A stretch of DNA of 17,143 nt from contig CAJLZE010000049.1 in NCBI GenBank assembly GCA_905210995.1, positions 1 to 17,143 of the forward strand, read 5' to 3'. Below the pieces are notes generated by a model that was not told the DNA's origin, did not search any database, and saw nothing but the letters and a program-made list of their open reading frames with translations. The translations under genes and the position numbers were made by a program. Source of the DNA: an uncultured Anaerotruncus sp. GTDB taxonomy: Bacteria; Bacillota; Clostridia; Oscillospirales; CAG-272. This document shows, one piece after another, positions 9,139 through 15,508 of this stretch (its first letter is position 1; the number at the start of each line of letters is the position of its first letter).

Positions 9139-9582
9139 ATGAAAACATTCAAAGGCAGAGTGGTTGCCGCCGGCAGCCTTACCGCCGAGGCGCTTGTCTC
9201 GCACGGCGGACTCAACACGCTCGCATCATTCCAGAAGGCGCTTCAGTTCGGCGACAAGAGCGCCACCTGCGGCGACCAGAACAACCCCGATCTTTACGGT
9301 AAAAAAATGCTCGGCAAGGCGCTCTGCCTGCCGCGCACCATCGGTTCTACGACCGGCGGACTTGTCCTCTACTGCGCCTGCTCGATGGGCAGACAGCCCG
9401 CGTGCATGCTTTTCTCCGAGCCTATCGACTCGCTTGCGGCTGCGGGCGCGGTGCTCTCCGACGTGTGGCTGGGCGGTCATCCGCTCCCCGTCATCGACTG
9501 CCTCGGCGATGAATTCCTTGAGTATGTCAAGGACGGCATGAAGATCACCATCCATGAGGACGGCACGGTAGACGCCGAATGA
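9139..9582 (+). CDS. Aconitase X small (swivel) subunit, DUF126 family
   Basis: This 147-residue protein matches the AcnX swivel domain. It begins with KGRVVAAGSLTAEALVS, contains LPRTIGSTTGGLVLY with the conserved Ser (S70), and ends with GAVLSDVWLGGHPLPVID and an IHEDGTV strand. In two-subunit AcnX enzymes this domain closes over the Fe-S active site and contributes a serine to catalysis. Its ATG lies 1 nt after the large-subunit stop, with GGAGG at 9123-9127 inside the end of that gene, and its own stop overlaps the next start (ATGA at 9579-9582). Such spacing indicates coupled translation and a stoichiometric complex. Confidence 0.9.
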   Translation: MKTFKGRVVAAGSLTAEALVSHGGLNTLASFQKALQFGDKSATCGDQNNPDLYGKKMLGKALCLPRTIGSTTGGLVLYCACSMGRQPACMLFSEPIDSLAAAGAVLSDVWLGGHPLPVIDCLGDEFLEYVKDGMKITIHEDGTVDAE

Positions 9583-10802
9583 AATCCCTCCGCGAATTAT
9601 ACAAAACAGGCAGGGGGCCGTCAAGCTCGCATACCATAGGTCCCGAAATAATTGCCCGGAACGCGCTTGCGCGTTTCGGGCAGCGGCGGTACCGCGTCGA
9701 GCTTTTCGGTTCGCTGGCGCTCACCGGCAGGGGGCACGGCACTGACCGCGTGCTGCGCGAGGTGCTGGGGGCTGATACCGATATCGTATTCAACAGCACG
9801 GCGACGGACATTCCGCATCCGAATTATATGAAGATATATTCGCTTTCGGCTGAAGGCACGCCCGAATTTCTTTTTGACGCGGTGTCTGTCGGCGGCGGCA
9901 GCGTTCTTATCGACGGGCACGAGCTTGCCGATTCACGCGAGGTATACCCTCAGCGCGATTTTGCCGAGGTGCGCGCATTTGCCGACGGGCGGGGAATGAC
10001 GCTCCCAGAATACGTGCGGTACTACGAGCCGGATATTTATCCGTATCTTGAGACGGTCTGGCAGGTAATGAAGGAAAGCGTCGAGCGCGGGCTCGAGGCA
10101 TCCGGCGTGCTTGGCGGCGGGCTCAATCTCGAGCGCAAGGCGCGGGTGCTTTACGGTGAGAATGCAAAGTTCGAGCTGTCGCTCATACACGAAAACCGCA
10201 AGGTCTCGGCGTATGCACTTGCCGTTGCCGAGGAGAACGCCGCAAACGGAACGGTCGTTACCGCTCCCACCTGCGGCTCGGCGGGGATAGTCCCCGCGGT
10301 GCTTTACTATATGCACCGCGACTGCGGCGTGAGCGAGCGCGAGATAGTCGATGCACTTGCCGTGGCGGGTGTTGTAGGCAATGTGGTGAAGCAGAATGCG
10401 TCGATAAGCGGCGCGGAGTGCGGCTGTCAGGCTGAGGTGGGCGTTGCCTGCTCGATGGCTGCGGCGGCACTGGCTCAGATATACGAGCTGAGCAGCGCCG
10501 ACATCGAATGCTCCGCCGAGATAGCGCTTGAGCACAACCTCGGGCTCACCTGCGACCCGGTGCTGGGACTGGTGCAGATACCGTGCATCGAACGCAACGC
10601 AATGGCGAGCATCAAGGCGTTCAATGCCGTAATGCTTGCAAAATCGCTCGAAAGCAAGCACAAGGTCTCGTTTGACGAGATCGTTGAGGTCATGTATCAG
10701 ACCGGCAAGGACATGAATCAGGGCTACCGCGAGACATCTGTCGGCGGCCTTGCCAAGATATATGCCGAAAAGGGGAGCGCAAGGTCGGAAAAAGACCTGT
10801 GA
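9579..10802 (+). CDS. Single-chain iron-sulfur L-serine dehydratase-like ammonia-lyase
   Basis: This 407-residue protein fuses the beta-type N-terminal segment (TGRGPSSSHTIGP at 9-21) to the alpha-type catalytic domain (APTCGSAGIVPAVLYYM, C232). C283, C325 and C336 are spaced 42 and 11 apart, exactly as the cluster ligands C343, C385 and C396 of Legionella L-serine dehydratase. The family converts L-serine to pyruvate and ammonia using a 4Fe-4S cluster. It is shorter than the roughly 455-residue E. coli enzymes, and the C-terminus (GSARSEKDL) has no cysteine, unlike Legionella, where the last Cys caps the cluster. Translation is coupled to the aconitase X small subunit by an ATGA overlap, which argues for a role in the same pathway. 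Serine is the default substrate; a related beta-hydroxy-amino acid is possible. Confidence 0.88.
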   Translation: MKSLRELYKTGRGPSSSHTIGPEIIARNALARFGQRRYRVELFGSLALTGRGHGTDRVLREVLGADTDIVFNSTATDIPHPNYMKIYSLSAEGTPEFLFDAVSVGGGSVLIDGHELADSREVYPQRDFAEVRAFADGRGMTLPEYVRYYEPDIYPYLETVWQVMKESVERGLEASGVLGGGLNLERKARVLYGENAKFELSLIHENRKVSAYALAVAEENAANGTVVTAPTCGSAGIVPAVLYYMHRDCGVSEREIVDALAVAGVVGNVVKQNASISGAECGCQAEVGVACSMAAAALAQIYELSSADIECSAEIALEHNLGLTCDPVLGLVQIPCIERNAMASIKAFNAVMLAKSLESKHKVSFDEIVEVMYQTGKDMNQGYRETSVGGLAKIYAEKGSARSEKDL

Positions 10803-10833
10803 CACTGTGAATGAAAAGCCGGAGAAACAAAAC

Positions 10834-11657
10834 ATGAAGATAGTAACAGACAGCAGAACGGCAGATGCATATATTGCGGGCGAGGATATGGGACGGTTTT
10901 CCGATGAGTGGTATTTCCGCGCTTCGTCCGTCGCGCGGGATCTTGGAAGAAATATTTTCACTCAGCCGCCTGAGGACGATGCATCACGTGAAGCGGTGCG
11001 CATACTGAGGGACGGTATGAGCCGTGCCATCGACACATTTGAGCCTTTGAACCGACCGATATGGGACGCGCTTTTTCCCGGGTGGCAGAGCGCCGAGCCG
11101 CATATAGATCTTATCGTCGGAATGCCGGATCCTTATGAGGCGGTTACGGAATACGATGAGGAAGGACGGGTGCATATCATATTCGACCTTCTGCTCTGGA
11201 ATAAATATTCCGGCATCGACATTGCGTCCGTCATCCGCAATCTGCTGACACATGAGATCACACATCTGCTTATCGGCAGTTCCCACGCCGTATCGATGAC
11301 GCGCTGCAAAACGGCAGCTATGCCGAACGTATGGACGCGAACACTTTTCACGAGGGCTTTGCTCACCTGCTGTCATACGGATCAACGGAGATCACCGAGG
11401 TCAACTGGCACGATGAGCGTCTCGAGAGGGCATATTCCTCGGGAAAGGTCAGAATGCGCGCGGCACTGGCCGAAACGGACGCGGAAAAACAGAATAAATA
11501 TCTGCTCGATGCCGTATGCGGCAGTTATTATGAAAAATTCGCGTGTATGTGCGGCATGATGTATCTTGCGGAATGCTGGGAGCGCGACGGCGTTGAAGGG
11601 CTGAAAAGGCAGTCGGAAAACTGGCACGGATTTGCCGCCGCGACTCTTGAGGGGTAA
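10834..11657 (+). pseudogene. Frameshifted HExxH metallopeptidase-like gene
   Basis: Frame 1 reads MKIVTDSRTADAYIAG onward to LLTHEITHLLIGSSHA, with zinc motif H140-E141-x-x-H144. It then turns into nonsense rich in Arg/Thr/Cys until 11559. Frame 3, open only from 11256, continues sensibly with IDDALQNGSYAERMDANTFHEGFAHLLSYGS to the stop at 11657; the Glu in FHEGFAH is a good third zinc ligand. The reading must cross from frame 1 to frame 3 between about 11266 and 11300. The 824 nt span is one base short of 275 codons, so a single-base deletion explains it. The intact product would be about 274 residues, a gluzincin-like cytoplasmic protein of unrecognised family. A GGAG lies about 9 nt before the ATG, 31 nt after the dehydratase stop, so it is the last gene of the operon. 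No slippery heptamer is visible. It may be real decay or a sequencing error. Confidence 0.75.
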
Positions 11658-11701
11658 GGTGTTTCTTTTTCGGACGTGCCGCTGCACGCTGACGATCATG
11701 T

Positions 11702-11734
11702 AAGGCTGACATTTTTTGCGTCAGCCTTTTCATG
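11702..11734 (+). terminator. Intrinsic terminator ending the OYE-AcnX operon
   Basis: A 9 bp stem (AAGGCTGAC, 11702-11710, with 11720-11728) has a 9 nt loop and runs into TTTTCATG. It lies 44 nt after the metallopeptidase stop. The T-run is short, so efficiency is uncertain. The remainder of 11658-11880 holds this hairpin and the promoter of the next gene. Confidence 0.7.
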
Positions 11735-11781
11735 TTTCAGGGAAAATCGTCAAAATCGCATTTATCATAGCAATAATACTG

Positions 11782-11810
11782 TTGACAACCATGTTGTTGT
11801 ATGATATTAT
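11782..11810 (+). promoter_or_regulatory. Sigma-A promoter of the four-helix membrane protein
   Basis: TTGACA (11782-11787), a 17 bp spacer, and TATTAT (11805-11810, 5/6) are present. An inverted repeat ACAAC-CAT-GTTGT (11785-11797) overlaps the -35 box and the start of the spacer and could be an operator. The start codon is 70 bp downstream. Confidence 0.75.
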
Positions 11811-11880
11811 ATTAAAGCATTAAACAAAAAGCACAAACTTGTTGCACGGTTGTGAATACAGACATTAAGGAGCGACCATT

Positions 11881-12408
11881 ATGAAAAAAGAAGGCACAAA
11901 ACGACACGATTTTCTGCGTATGCTTGCAATACTGATCATAATTATGATCTTCAAGACATTTTTCATCAACAGTCTCATGGTCACGATCGTCAACGCGGTG
12001 GCGGATCCCGGTATAAACGGCAGCGTTGTCAACACCTTTGTCGGCTATATTATTTCAGCAGCGATATGCGGCGTCGCTCTCGGAATTATCGCCTTCCGCC
12101 GTATCGAGGGCGACGGTGAAGAAAAGCGTGAATTTCTTGAATTCACCGCAGATAAGGAGCCGACGGCGGAGACGCTGCGCGATTTTATGAAAACGCGCAA
12201 AAACATAAAGCGCAATCTCATTGCCACTGCCGCCGCGCTTGCCGTAATGCTTATCTATACCTACGGTGTGCTCGCGGCTCAGTATCCGATATATACACTG
12301 CTGTTTCTGCTTGATTTTTCGATCATGTTCGGTCTGAGCACGTGGGCGGAATTCGGAGGCAGACGCCGCATCCTCCGCAAATGGGACGCCGAGAGACTGC
12401 ACAGGTAA
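11881..12408 (+). CDS. Hypothetical four-helix membrane protein
   Basis: This 175-residue protein is not one I recognise. It has four likely membrane segments: about 12-40, 52-72, 112-133 and 136-157. A charged cytoplasmic-looking stretch rich in Glu and Lys (73-111, REFLEFTADKEPTAETLR) separates the two hairpins, and a basic tail (GGRRRILRKWDAERLHR) ends the chain. The basic N-terminus and tail suggest both ends are inside. AAGGAG at 11867-11872 lies 8 nt before the ATG. It is transcribed alone from the promoter at 11782-11810. No catalytic motif or substrate-binding feature is visible, and no function is proposed. Confidence 0.75.
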   Translation: MKKEGTKRHDFLRMLAILIIIMIFKTFFINSLMVTIVNAVADPGINGSVVNTFVGYIISAAICGVALGIIAFRRIEGDGEEKREFLEFTADKEPTAETLRDFMKTRKNIKRNLIATAAALAVMLIYTYGVLAAQYPIYTLLFLLDFSIMFGLSTWAEFGGRRRILRKWDAERLHR

Positions 12409-12409
12409 A

Positions 12410-12444
12410 GCGGCAAGCATTAAAGCCGCGTAACGTATTTTTTG
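12410..12444 (+). terminator. Weak possible terminator after the membrane protein
   Basis: GCGGC (12410-12414) can pair with GCCGC (12425-12429) across a 10 nt loop, and a run of six T follows at 12438-12443 after a short spacer. The stem is only 5 bp, so this is tentative. The better hairpins at 12517-12552 and 12688-12725 also work in the plus direction and could stop readthrough. Confidence 0.4.
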
Positions 12445-12516
12445 TTCCTGCGTGCGCAAACCAAATCAAGCCCGCTATGCGGTCTTGATGGGGTTCGAGC
12501 CATTAAAGTCACATTA

Positions 12517-12552
12517 TAACCAAAGGGCAGCCGCAAGGCTGCCCTTTGGTTA
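12517..12552. terminator. Perfect 16 bp hairpin, terminator-like, in the distal repeat unit
   Basis: TAACCAAAGGGCAGCC (12517-12532) pairs without mismatch with 12537-12552 around a GCAA loop. It occupies the same place relative to the tRNA tail copy as the true tRNA terminator does in the other unit. There is no long T-run outside the stem, so it may act as a terminator in either direction only weakly, or as a 3'-end stabiliser. Confidence 0.6.
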
Positions 12553-12580
12553 TGGCGCGTCGTAAGGGCCACTGAACCCC
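12553..12580 (-). pseudogene. Copy of the 3' tail of tRNA-Arg (T-arm to CCA)
   Basis: On the minus strand this reads a degenerate T-arm (GGGGTTCAGTGG), then CCCTTACGACGCGCCA, matching the last 16 bases of the intact tRNA-Arg gene at 12724-12739 exactly. Nothing upstream resembles the anticodon or D arm, so only the 3' tail is present. It could be what remains of a second tRNA gene, or part of the duplicated unit. Confidence 0.7.
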
Positions 12581-12687
12581 GCTTTGCGGTCGAATGAAAG
12601 CGAATTTTATCGTTCACCTTACGCAAAGCATATCAAGCCTGCCTTGCGGCAGTCTTGAAGGGGTTCGAGTTATGCAATGTGACACAG

Positions 12688-12725
12688 CAACAAAAAAGCA
12701 ACCCCGAAGGGTTGCTTTTTTGTTG
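12688..12725 (-). terminator. Terminator of tRNA-Arg
   Basis: A perfect 17 bp stem (12688-12704 with 12709-12725) has the stable loop TTCG on the minus strand. The core GCAACCC/GGGTTGC is followed by TTTTTTG in the direction of tRNA transcription. The stem begins inside the encoded CCA end. It is symmetric enough to work for plus-strand readthrough too. Confidence 0.88.
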
Positions 12726-12800
12726 GCGCGTCGTAAGGGACTCGAACCCCCGACCTTTTGGTTCGTAGCCAAACACTCTATCCAGCTGAGCTAACGACGC
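12724..12800 (-). tRNA. tRNA-Arg (anticodon ACG)
   Basis: The minus strand folds as a full cloverleaf. The 7 bp acceptor GCGTCGT pairs with ACGACGC; the D-stem is GCTC/GAGT; the anticodon arm is TTTGG-CTACGAA-CCAAA, with anticodon ACG at 34-36; the variable loop is AGGTC; and the T-arm is GGGGG-TTCGAGT-CCCTT. The discriminator is G and CCA is encoded (12726-12724). ACG is normally edited to ICG and reads CGU/CGC/CGA. Two G-U pairs in the T-stem and one in the D-stem are slightly unusual but tolerable. It has its own promoter and terminator. Confidence 0.97.
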
Positions 12801-12803
12801 ATA

Positions 12804-12837
12804 CGCTGTACGTTGAGGGCTTATGCTCTCAACAGCG
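12804..12837 (-). ncRNA. Hairpin in the 5' leader of pre-tRNA-Arg
   Basis: On the minus strand CGCTGT (12837-12832) pairs with ACAGCG (12809-12804). Above it, after a 4 nt bulge, TGAG pairs with CTCA to close a loop. The helix base is only 3 nt from the mature tRNA 5' end, in the region removed by RNase P. It is a structural observation; no regulatory role is known to me. Confidence 0.5.
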
Positions 12838-12844
12838 CTCATAT

Positions 12845-12873
12845 ATAATATCACAACGTGTCGGTTTTGTCAA
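12845..12873 (-). promoter_or_regulatory. Promoter of tRNA-Arg
   Basis: On the minus strand TTGACA (12873-12868), a 17 bp spacer ending in TGA, and TATTAT (12850-12845) form an extended -10 promoter. It starts just after the GNAT gene. The T-rich stretch between the GNAT stop and this promoter has no GC stem, so some readthrough from the upstream operon is possible. Confidence 0.8.
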
Positions 12874-12909
12874 TAGCTTTTTTGAAAAAAACGAAAAAAT
12901 ATCTCGGTT

Positions 12910-13683
12910 TCAGCTCCCGGAATTCATTTTGTCGATGAAGGCGCGCTCTTTCAGCGTGAGTTCGACCCATGCGGGGCGGAATCCGCTCCTTGCGGCGTTT
13001 CGTGCCGACGCGATATTCGACCACGCGCAGCAGTAGAAGGGGACCTTCCCGCGTGCGACGGTCTCGATGGCGAGCCTTGACGTCAGCGCCGAGGCAATGC
13101 CGCGGCGCCGGTATTCCGGCAACACGTTTATGCCGATCTGCCACATCGTGTCGCAGTCGGCAGAGCATCCGGCAAGCCCCACGAGCTTATCGCCGTCATA
13201 CGCGCCGAAGGCAAGCACGTCGAGCTCACGGCGCTCATGGCAAAGCGCGTCCGACCATTCGGGCAGGTAAAGTCCGTCGAGATCGGGCGGCGTCATCAGC
13301 CTTATTTTAAAACCGCATTCGGCAGCACGCAGCTTTGCGGGATCGGGGAGCCAATATTCAGCCATAAAGCATACGCCGTAGCCCATCGGTCTTACCGCGT
13401 CTGCAAGTACGTTGACGACGGGCGTCTCAAAGCAGCGGTAGCCGTGAAAACGGTCCGTGTAGCTGCGTATCACGTTCTCAAGCTCCGGCGTGACCGAGGC
13501 GACGACGCCCGCACCGTATGTTACGAGATTGCACACAAAGGGCAGGGAAAGGTATTTACGCGCGCCGTAGTGCCGCCGTGACGGCACGACGGTGTTTTCG
13601 TTCTTAATAAAGTCGTCGGGGCTGCAGCCGAGATCGACGGCGGATTGAGCAAGCGCCGTATTGTATATGTACTCTTCTGTCAT
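12910..13683 (-). CDS. GNAT-family N-acetyltransferase
   Basis: In this 257-residue protein the GNAT fold sits in the C-terminal half. A strand VGLAGCSADCD is followed by IGINVLPEYRRRGIASALTSRL with the acetyl-CoA pyrophosphate loop (R192, R193, R194, G195). A later FYCCAWSNIASARNAARSGFR matches motif B. The N-terminal 120 residues (VVPSRRHYGARKYLSLP, ENVIRSYTDRFHGYRCF) are outside the core and may bind the acceptor. GGAGGA lies about 7 nt before the ATG. The gene follows the EEP-domain lipoprotein by 45 nt with no terminator or promoter visible between them, so it is probably the second gene of that operon. The acceptor substrate cannot be predicted. Confidence 0.85.
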   Translation of the reverse strand: MTEEYIYNTALAQSAVDLGCSPDDFIKNENTVVPSRRHYGARKYLSLPFVCNLVTYGAGVVASVTPELENVIRSYTDRFHGYRCFETPVVNVLADAVRPMGYGVCFMAEYWLPDPAKLRAAECGFKIRLMTPPDLDGLYLPEWSDALCHERRELDVLAFGAYDGDKLVGLAGCSADCDTMWQIGINVLPEYRRRGIASALTSRLAIETVARGKVPFYCCAWSNIASARNAARSGFRPAWVELTLKERAFIDKMNSGS

Positions 13684-13728
13684 TGCTTTTTCCTCCGGAT
13701 CATGCTGCTGCCGGCGATTTTTTGCCCG

Positions 13729-15477
13729 TTATCTTGAAATGTCTATGATGAGCGGGCAGTGGTCGGATGCGATAAGTGCGTAGCGGTCGGTGAGAGTGTG
13801 GAAAAGCGTGACCTTGGCATTTCCCTTTACGAACGCATGGTCAATAGACCTTGCGGTGTAGCCGTCGTTGGGCGTTCCCCACTCGGTGAACAGTCCGTAC
13901 TGTTCGTTGTATGTCGGGTATGCGTGGTGACCGCCGCTGTCGTTCTTGCGTGCGGCAAGCCCCCATGCCGAGATAAGACCGTTTGAGGTCAGTTTTTTTA
14001 TCGGATCGCTCGAGAATCTGCAATTGAGGTCGCCGCCCGCCACGAGCGGTACATCGGCAAGCGCGGGGTCGGAATAAATCTCGCGCACGACGGCAAGCAG
14101 CTGCTCGGAATCGGATATGCGGCTTGCATTGTCGGCGTCGCTCTGCGATTTCCACCAGTAGTGCGTCGAGATCGCGCAGAAGCGGTATCCGGTCTGTTTG
14201 TTTTTGAAGACCGCCCACGTCAGCCCCTTTGAGTAGGAGTCGTTCAGACCGTCGTAAAGAAGGTATCCGCTTTTTTCGACCTCAAGAAGGTCGGCGCGGT
14301 AAAACAGCGGCGTGTAGTTGTTGTTCTTTTTGTTCTTTGAGGTGTCGATCGTCACCTTCACCTCGGCATATCCGAGAGATGTGAGCCCGGAGAGAAAGCC
14401 GTTCGTGCGCGACACGGGATGGAATTCCTGGAAACCGAGCACGTCGGGCGTGTACTGCTTTATGATTTCAAGCTCCATCTTCGTGCGAAGTCCGCCGGGA
14501 TTGAGGCTGCCCTGAGAATATATATTGTAGAACATCACGCGCGCCTCGCCGGTGTGCTCGACGGCGGCGGGCATCGATGCTGCCTCGAGCGCGCTGCCCG
14601 AGTGCGAAAGCTCGGATGTGATGCTGTATGCGTCGCCGTTCTTTGCGGCTGTGAGCAGCGTGCTGCGGAAATAGTTCCATGCCGCCTCATAGCCGAGCAT
14701 TCCGTCGGCGGATATGTGTATCCCGCCGTCCGTGACCTTTATGTCGTACTTTCCGCTGTCCGACGCGCCGCCGATGACGATCTCGCCGTCGCCCGATGCC
14801 GCACCCTTGACGATCTCAAGCGTATATCCGTATTTTTCGGCAAGATAATAACGCAGCTCGCTTGCCGTGTTGGTCTCAGCGGTGCCCGCGTACGCGGGGA
14901 GGACTATCCTGTATCCGTAAAGGTCCTTGCCGCAGCATTTTATTTCGTTCATTGCATAGCTCCCTTTGCTTGAATATTCGAGATCCGACGGCACCTCCGT
15001 TGTCTTTTCGTCGCCCATGACCGTATTCGAAAAATACCTGACGGCGCGTGCGGTCGAGTCGGGCGTCGTGGCATAGATCACTATGCTCTCGCCGCGAACG
15101 CCGATATAAAAGTCTTTGTTCCTCACCTTTGGCGCGATGTCGGACAGGTCGGACATTACGGTATTGCCGATCAATATCGCCGGCGCGCCCGCGTCGCCGG
15201 TGAACATTTTGTCGGCATAAAGCTTTGCGCCGCCGAGTTTTTCTGTCAACCCGTTTACGGTGTCAAGCAGAGCGTCGTTCTTCATAAGGTCCTTTTCGAT
15301 TATCACGGGATATCCCGAAAAGTCGATGTTGTGTACCGATTCGGTCGCGGCGGCGGTCGTGACGTCCGGCGCGCTGTCGGTGATGCTTCCGCCGTCGGTC
15401 TTGCCGCAGGATGGCAGCATCGCCATGAGCGCCAGAGCCAGCGCCGCGGCGAGGGGCGGGATCGAGTATCTCTTCAT
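13729..15477 (-). CDS. Lipoprotein with DNase I-like (endonuclease/exonuclease/phosphatase) domain
   Basis: This 582-residue protein starts at the ATG at 15477, with AGGAG about 11 nt upstream. An in-frame TTG at 15537 is rejected because those bases are the -35 box. The lipobox is LPSC after a short hydrophobic signal (residues 1-24). Two alpha/beta segments follow (about 50-160 and 180-285), with strands like 'AILIGNTVMSD' and 'EIVIGGASDSG', the same plan as the NAGPA lipoprotein at 648-2408. The EEP domain runs from about 312 to the end: N318 in MFYNIYSQG, E351 in GFQEF, H439 in STHYW, D483 and N485 in GGDLN, D546-H547 in SIDHAF, and D572-H573 in SDHCPL. These form the Mg2+-dependent phosphoesterase site. 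A surface phosphodiesterase is inferred; nucleic acid, sphingomyelin-like or sugar-phosphate targets are all possible. Confidence 0.88.
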   Translation of the reverse strand: MKRYSIPPLAAALALALMAMLPSCGKTDGGSITDSAPDVTTAAATESVHNIDFSGYPVIIEKDLMKNDALLDTVNGLTEKLGGAKLYADKMFTGDAGAPAILIGNTVMSDLSDIAPKVRNKDFYIGVRGESIVIYATTPDSTARAVRYFSNTVMGDEKTTEVPSDLEYSSKGSYAMNEIKCCGKDLYGYRIVLPAYAGTAETNTASELRYYLAEKYGYTLEIVKGAASGDGEIVIGGASDSGKYDIKVTDGGIHISADGMLGYEAAWNYFRSTLLTAAKNGDAYSITSELSHSGSALEAASMPAAVEHTGEARVMFYNIYSQGSLNPGGLRTKMELEIIKQYTPDVLGFQEFHPVSRTNGFLSGLTSLGYAEVKVTIDTSKNKKNNNYTPLFYRADLLEVEKSGYLLYDGLNDSYSKGLTWAVFKNKQTGYRFCAISTHYWWKSQSDADNASRISDSEQLLAVVREIYSDPALADVPLVAGGDLNCRFSSDPIKKLTSNGLISAWGLAARKNDSGGHHAYPTYNEQYGLFTEWGTPNDGYTARSIDHAFVKGNAKVTLFHTLTDRYALIASDHCPLIIDISR

Positions 15478-15508
15478 TGGTGCAGTGCTCCTTTTCTTTA
15501 TATTTTTA

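Larger units (their letters stand above)
12434..12750. repeat. Imperfect tandem repeat (period about 167-171 bp) behind tRNA-Arg
   Basis: Two units align in order, 12434-12580 and 12601-12750. Shared blocks are CGCAAA (12455, 12622), ATCAAGCC plus a small hairpin (12465-12489, 12633-12658), GGGGTTCGAG (12490-12499, 12660-12669), a long perfect hairpin with a tetraloop (12517-12552, 12688-12725), and TGGCGCGTCGTAAGGG (12553-12568, 12724-12739), which is the end of the tRNA. Offsets are 167-171 bp. The right-hand unit runs into the intact tRNA gene; the left-hand unit ends in a tRNA tail copy. Hairpin stem sequences differ between units while pairing is kept. The 315 bp between the membrane protein and the tRNA is therefore filled mainly by this repeat and contains no gene I can support. 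Confidence 0.8.

Noticed and set aside
9933..10961. A 342-codon open frame on the minus strand
   Set aside because: It lies antisense to the L-serine dehydratase, which has clear family motifs. Its translation is low-complexity Arg/His/Ala-rich with no recognisable domain, and I see no ribosome site. It is a by-product of GC-rich codon bias.
11245..11330. Programmed -1 frameshift in the metallopeptidase
   Set aside because: No X-XXY-YYZ slippery heptamer and no strong downstream stem are visible. A simple one-base deletion is enough.
12553..12739. attL/attR pair of an integrated element at tRNA-Arg
   Set aside because: The tRNA tail duplication fits an attachment core, but the copies are only 171 bp apart, the similarity extends well beyond the tail into hairpins, and no integrase or mobile gene lies between or near. 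A scar of a past event cannot be excluded.
12594..12794. A 66-codon plus-strand open frame
   Set aside because: It runs through the repeat, the terminator and the tRNA-Arg gene in antisense; its C-terminal half is just translated tRNA. Such open frames over tRNAs are artefacts.
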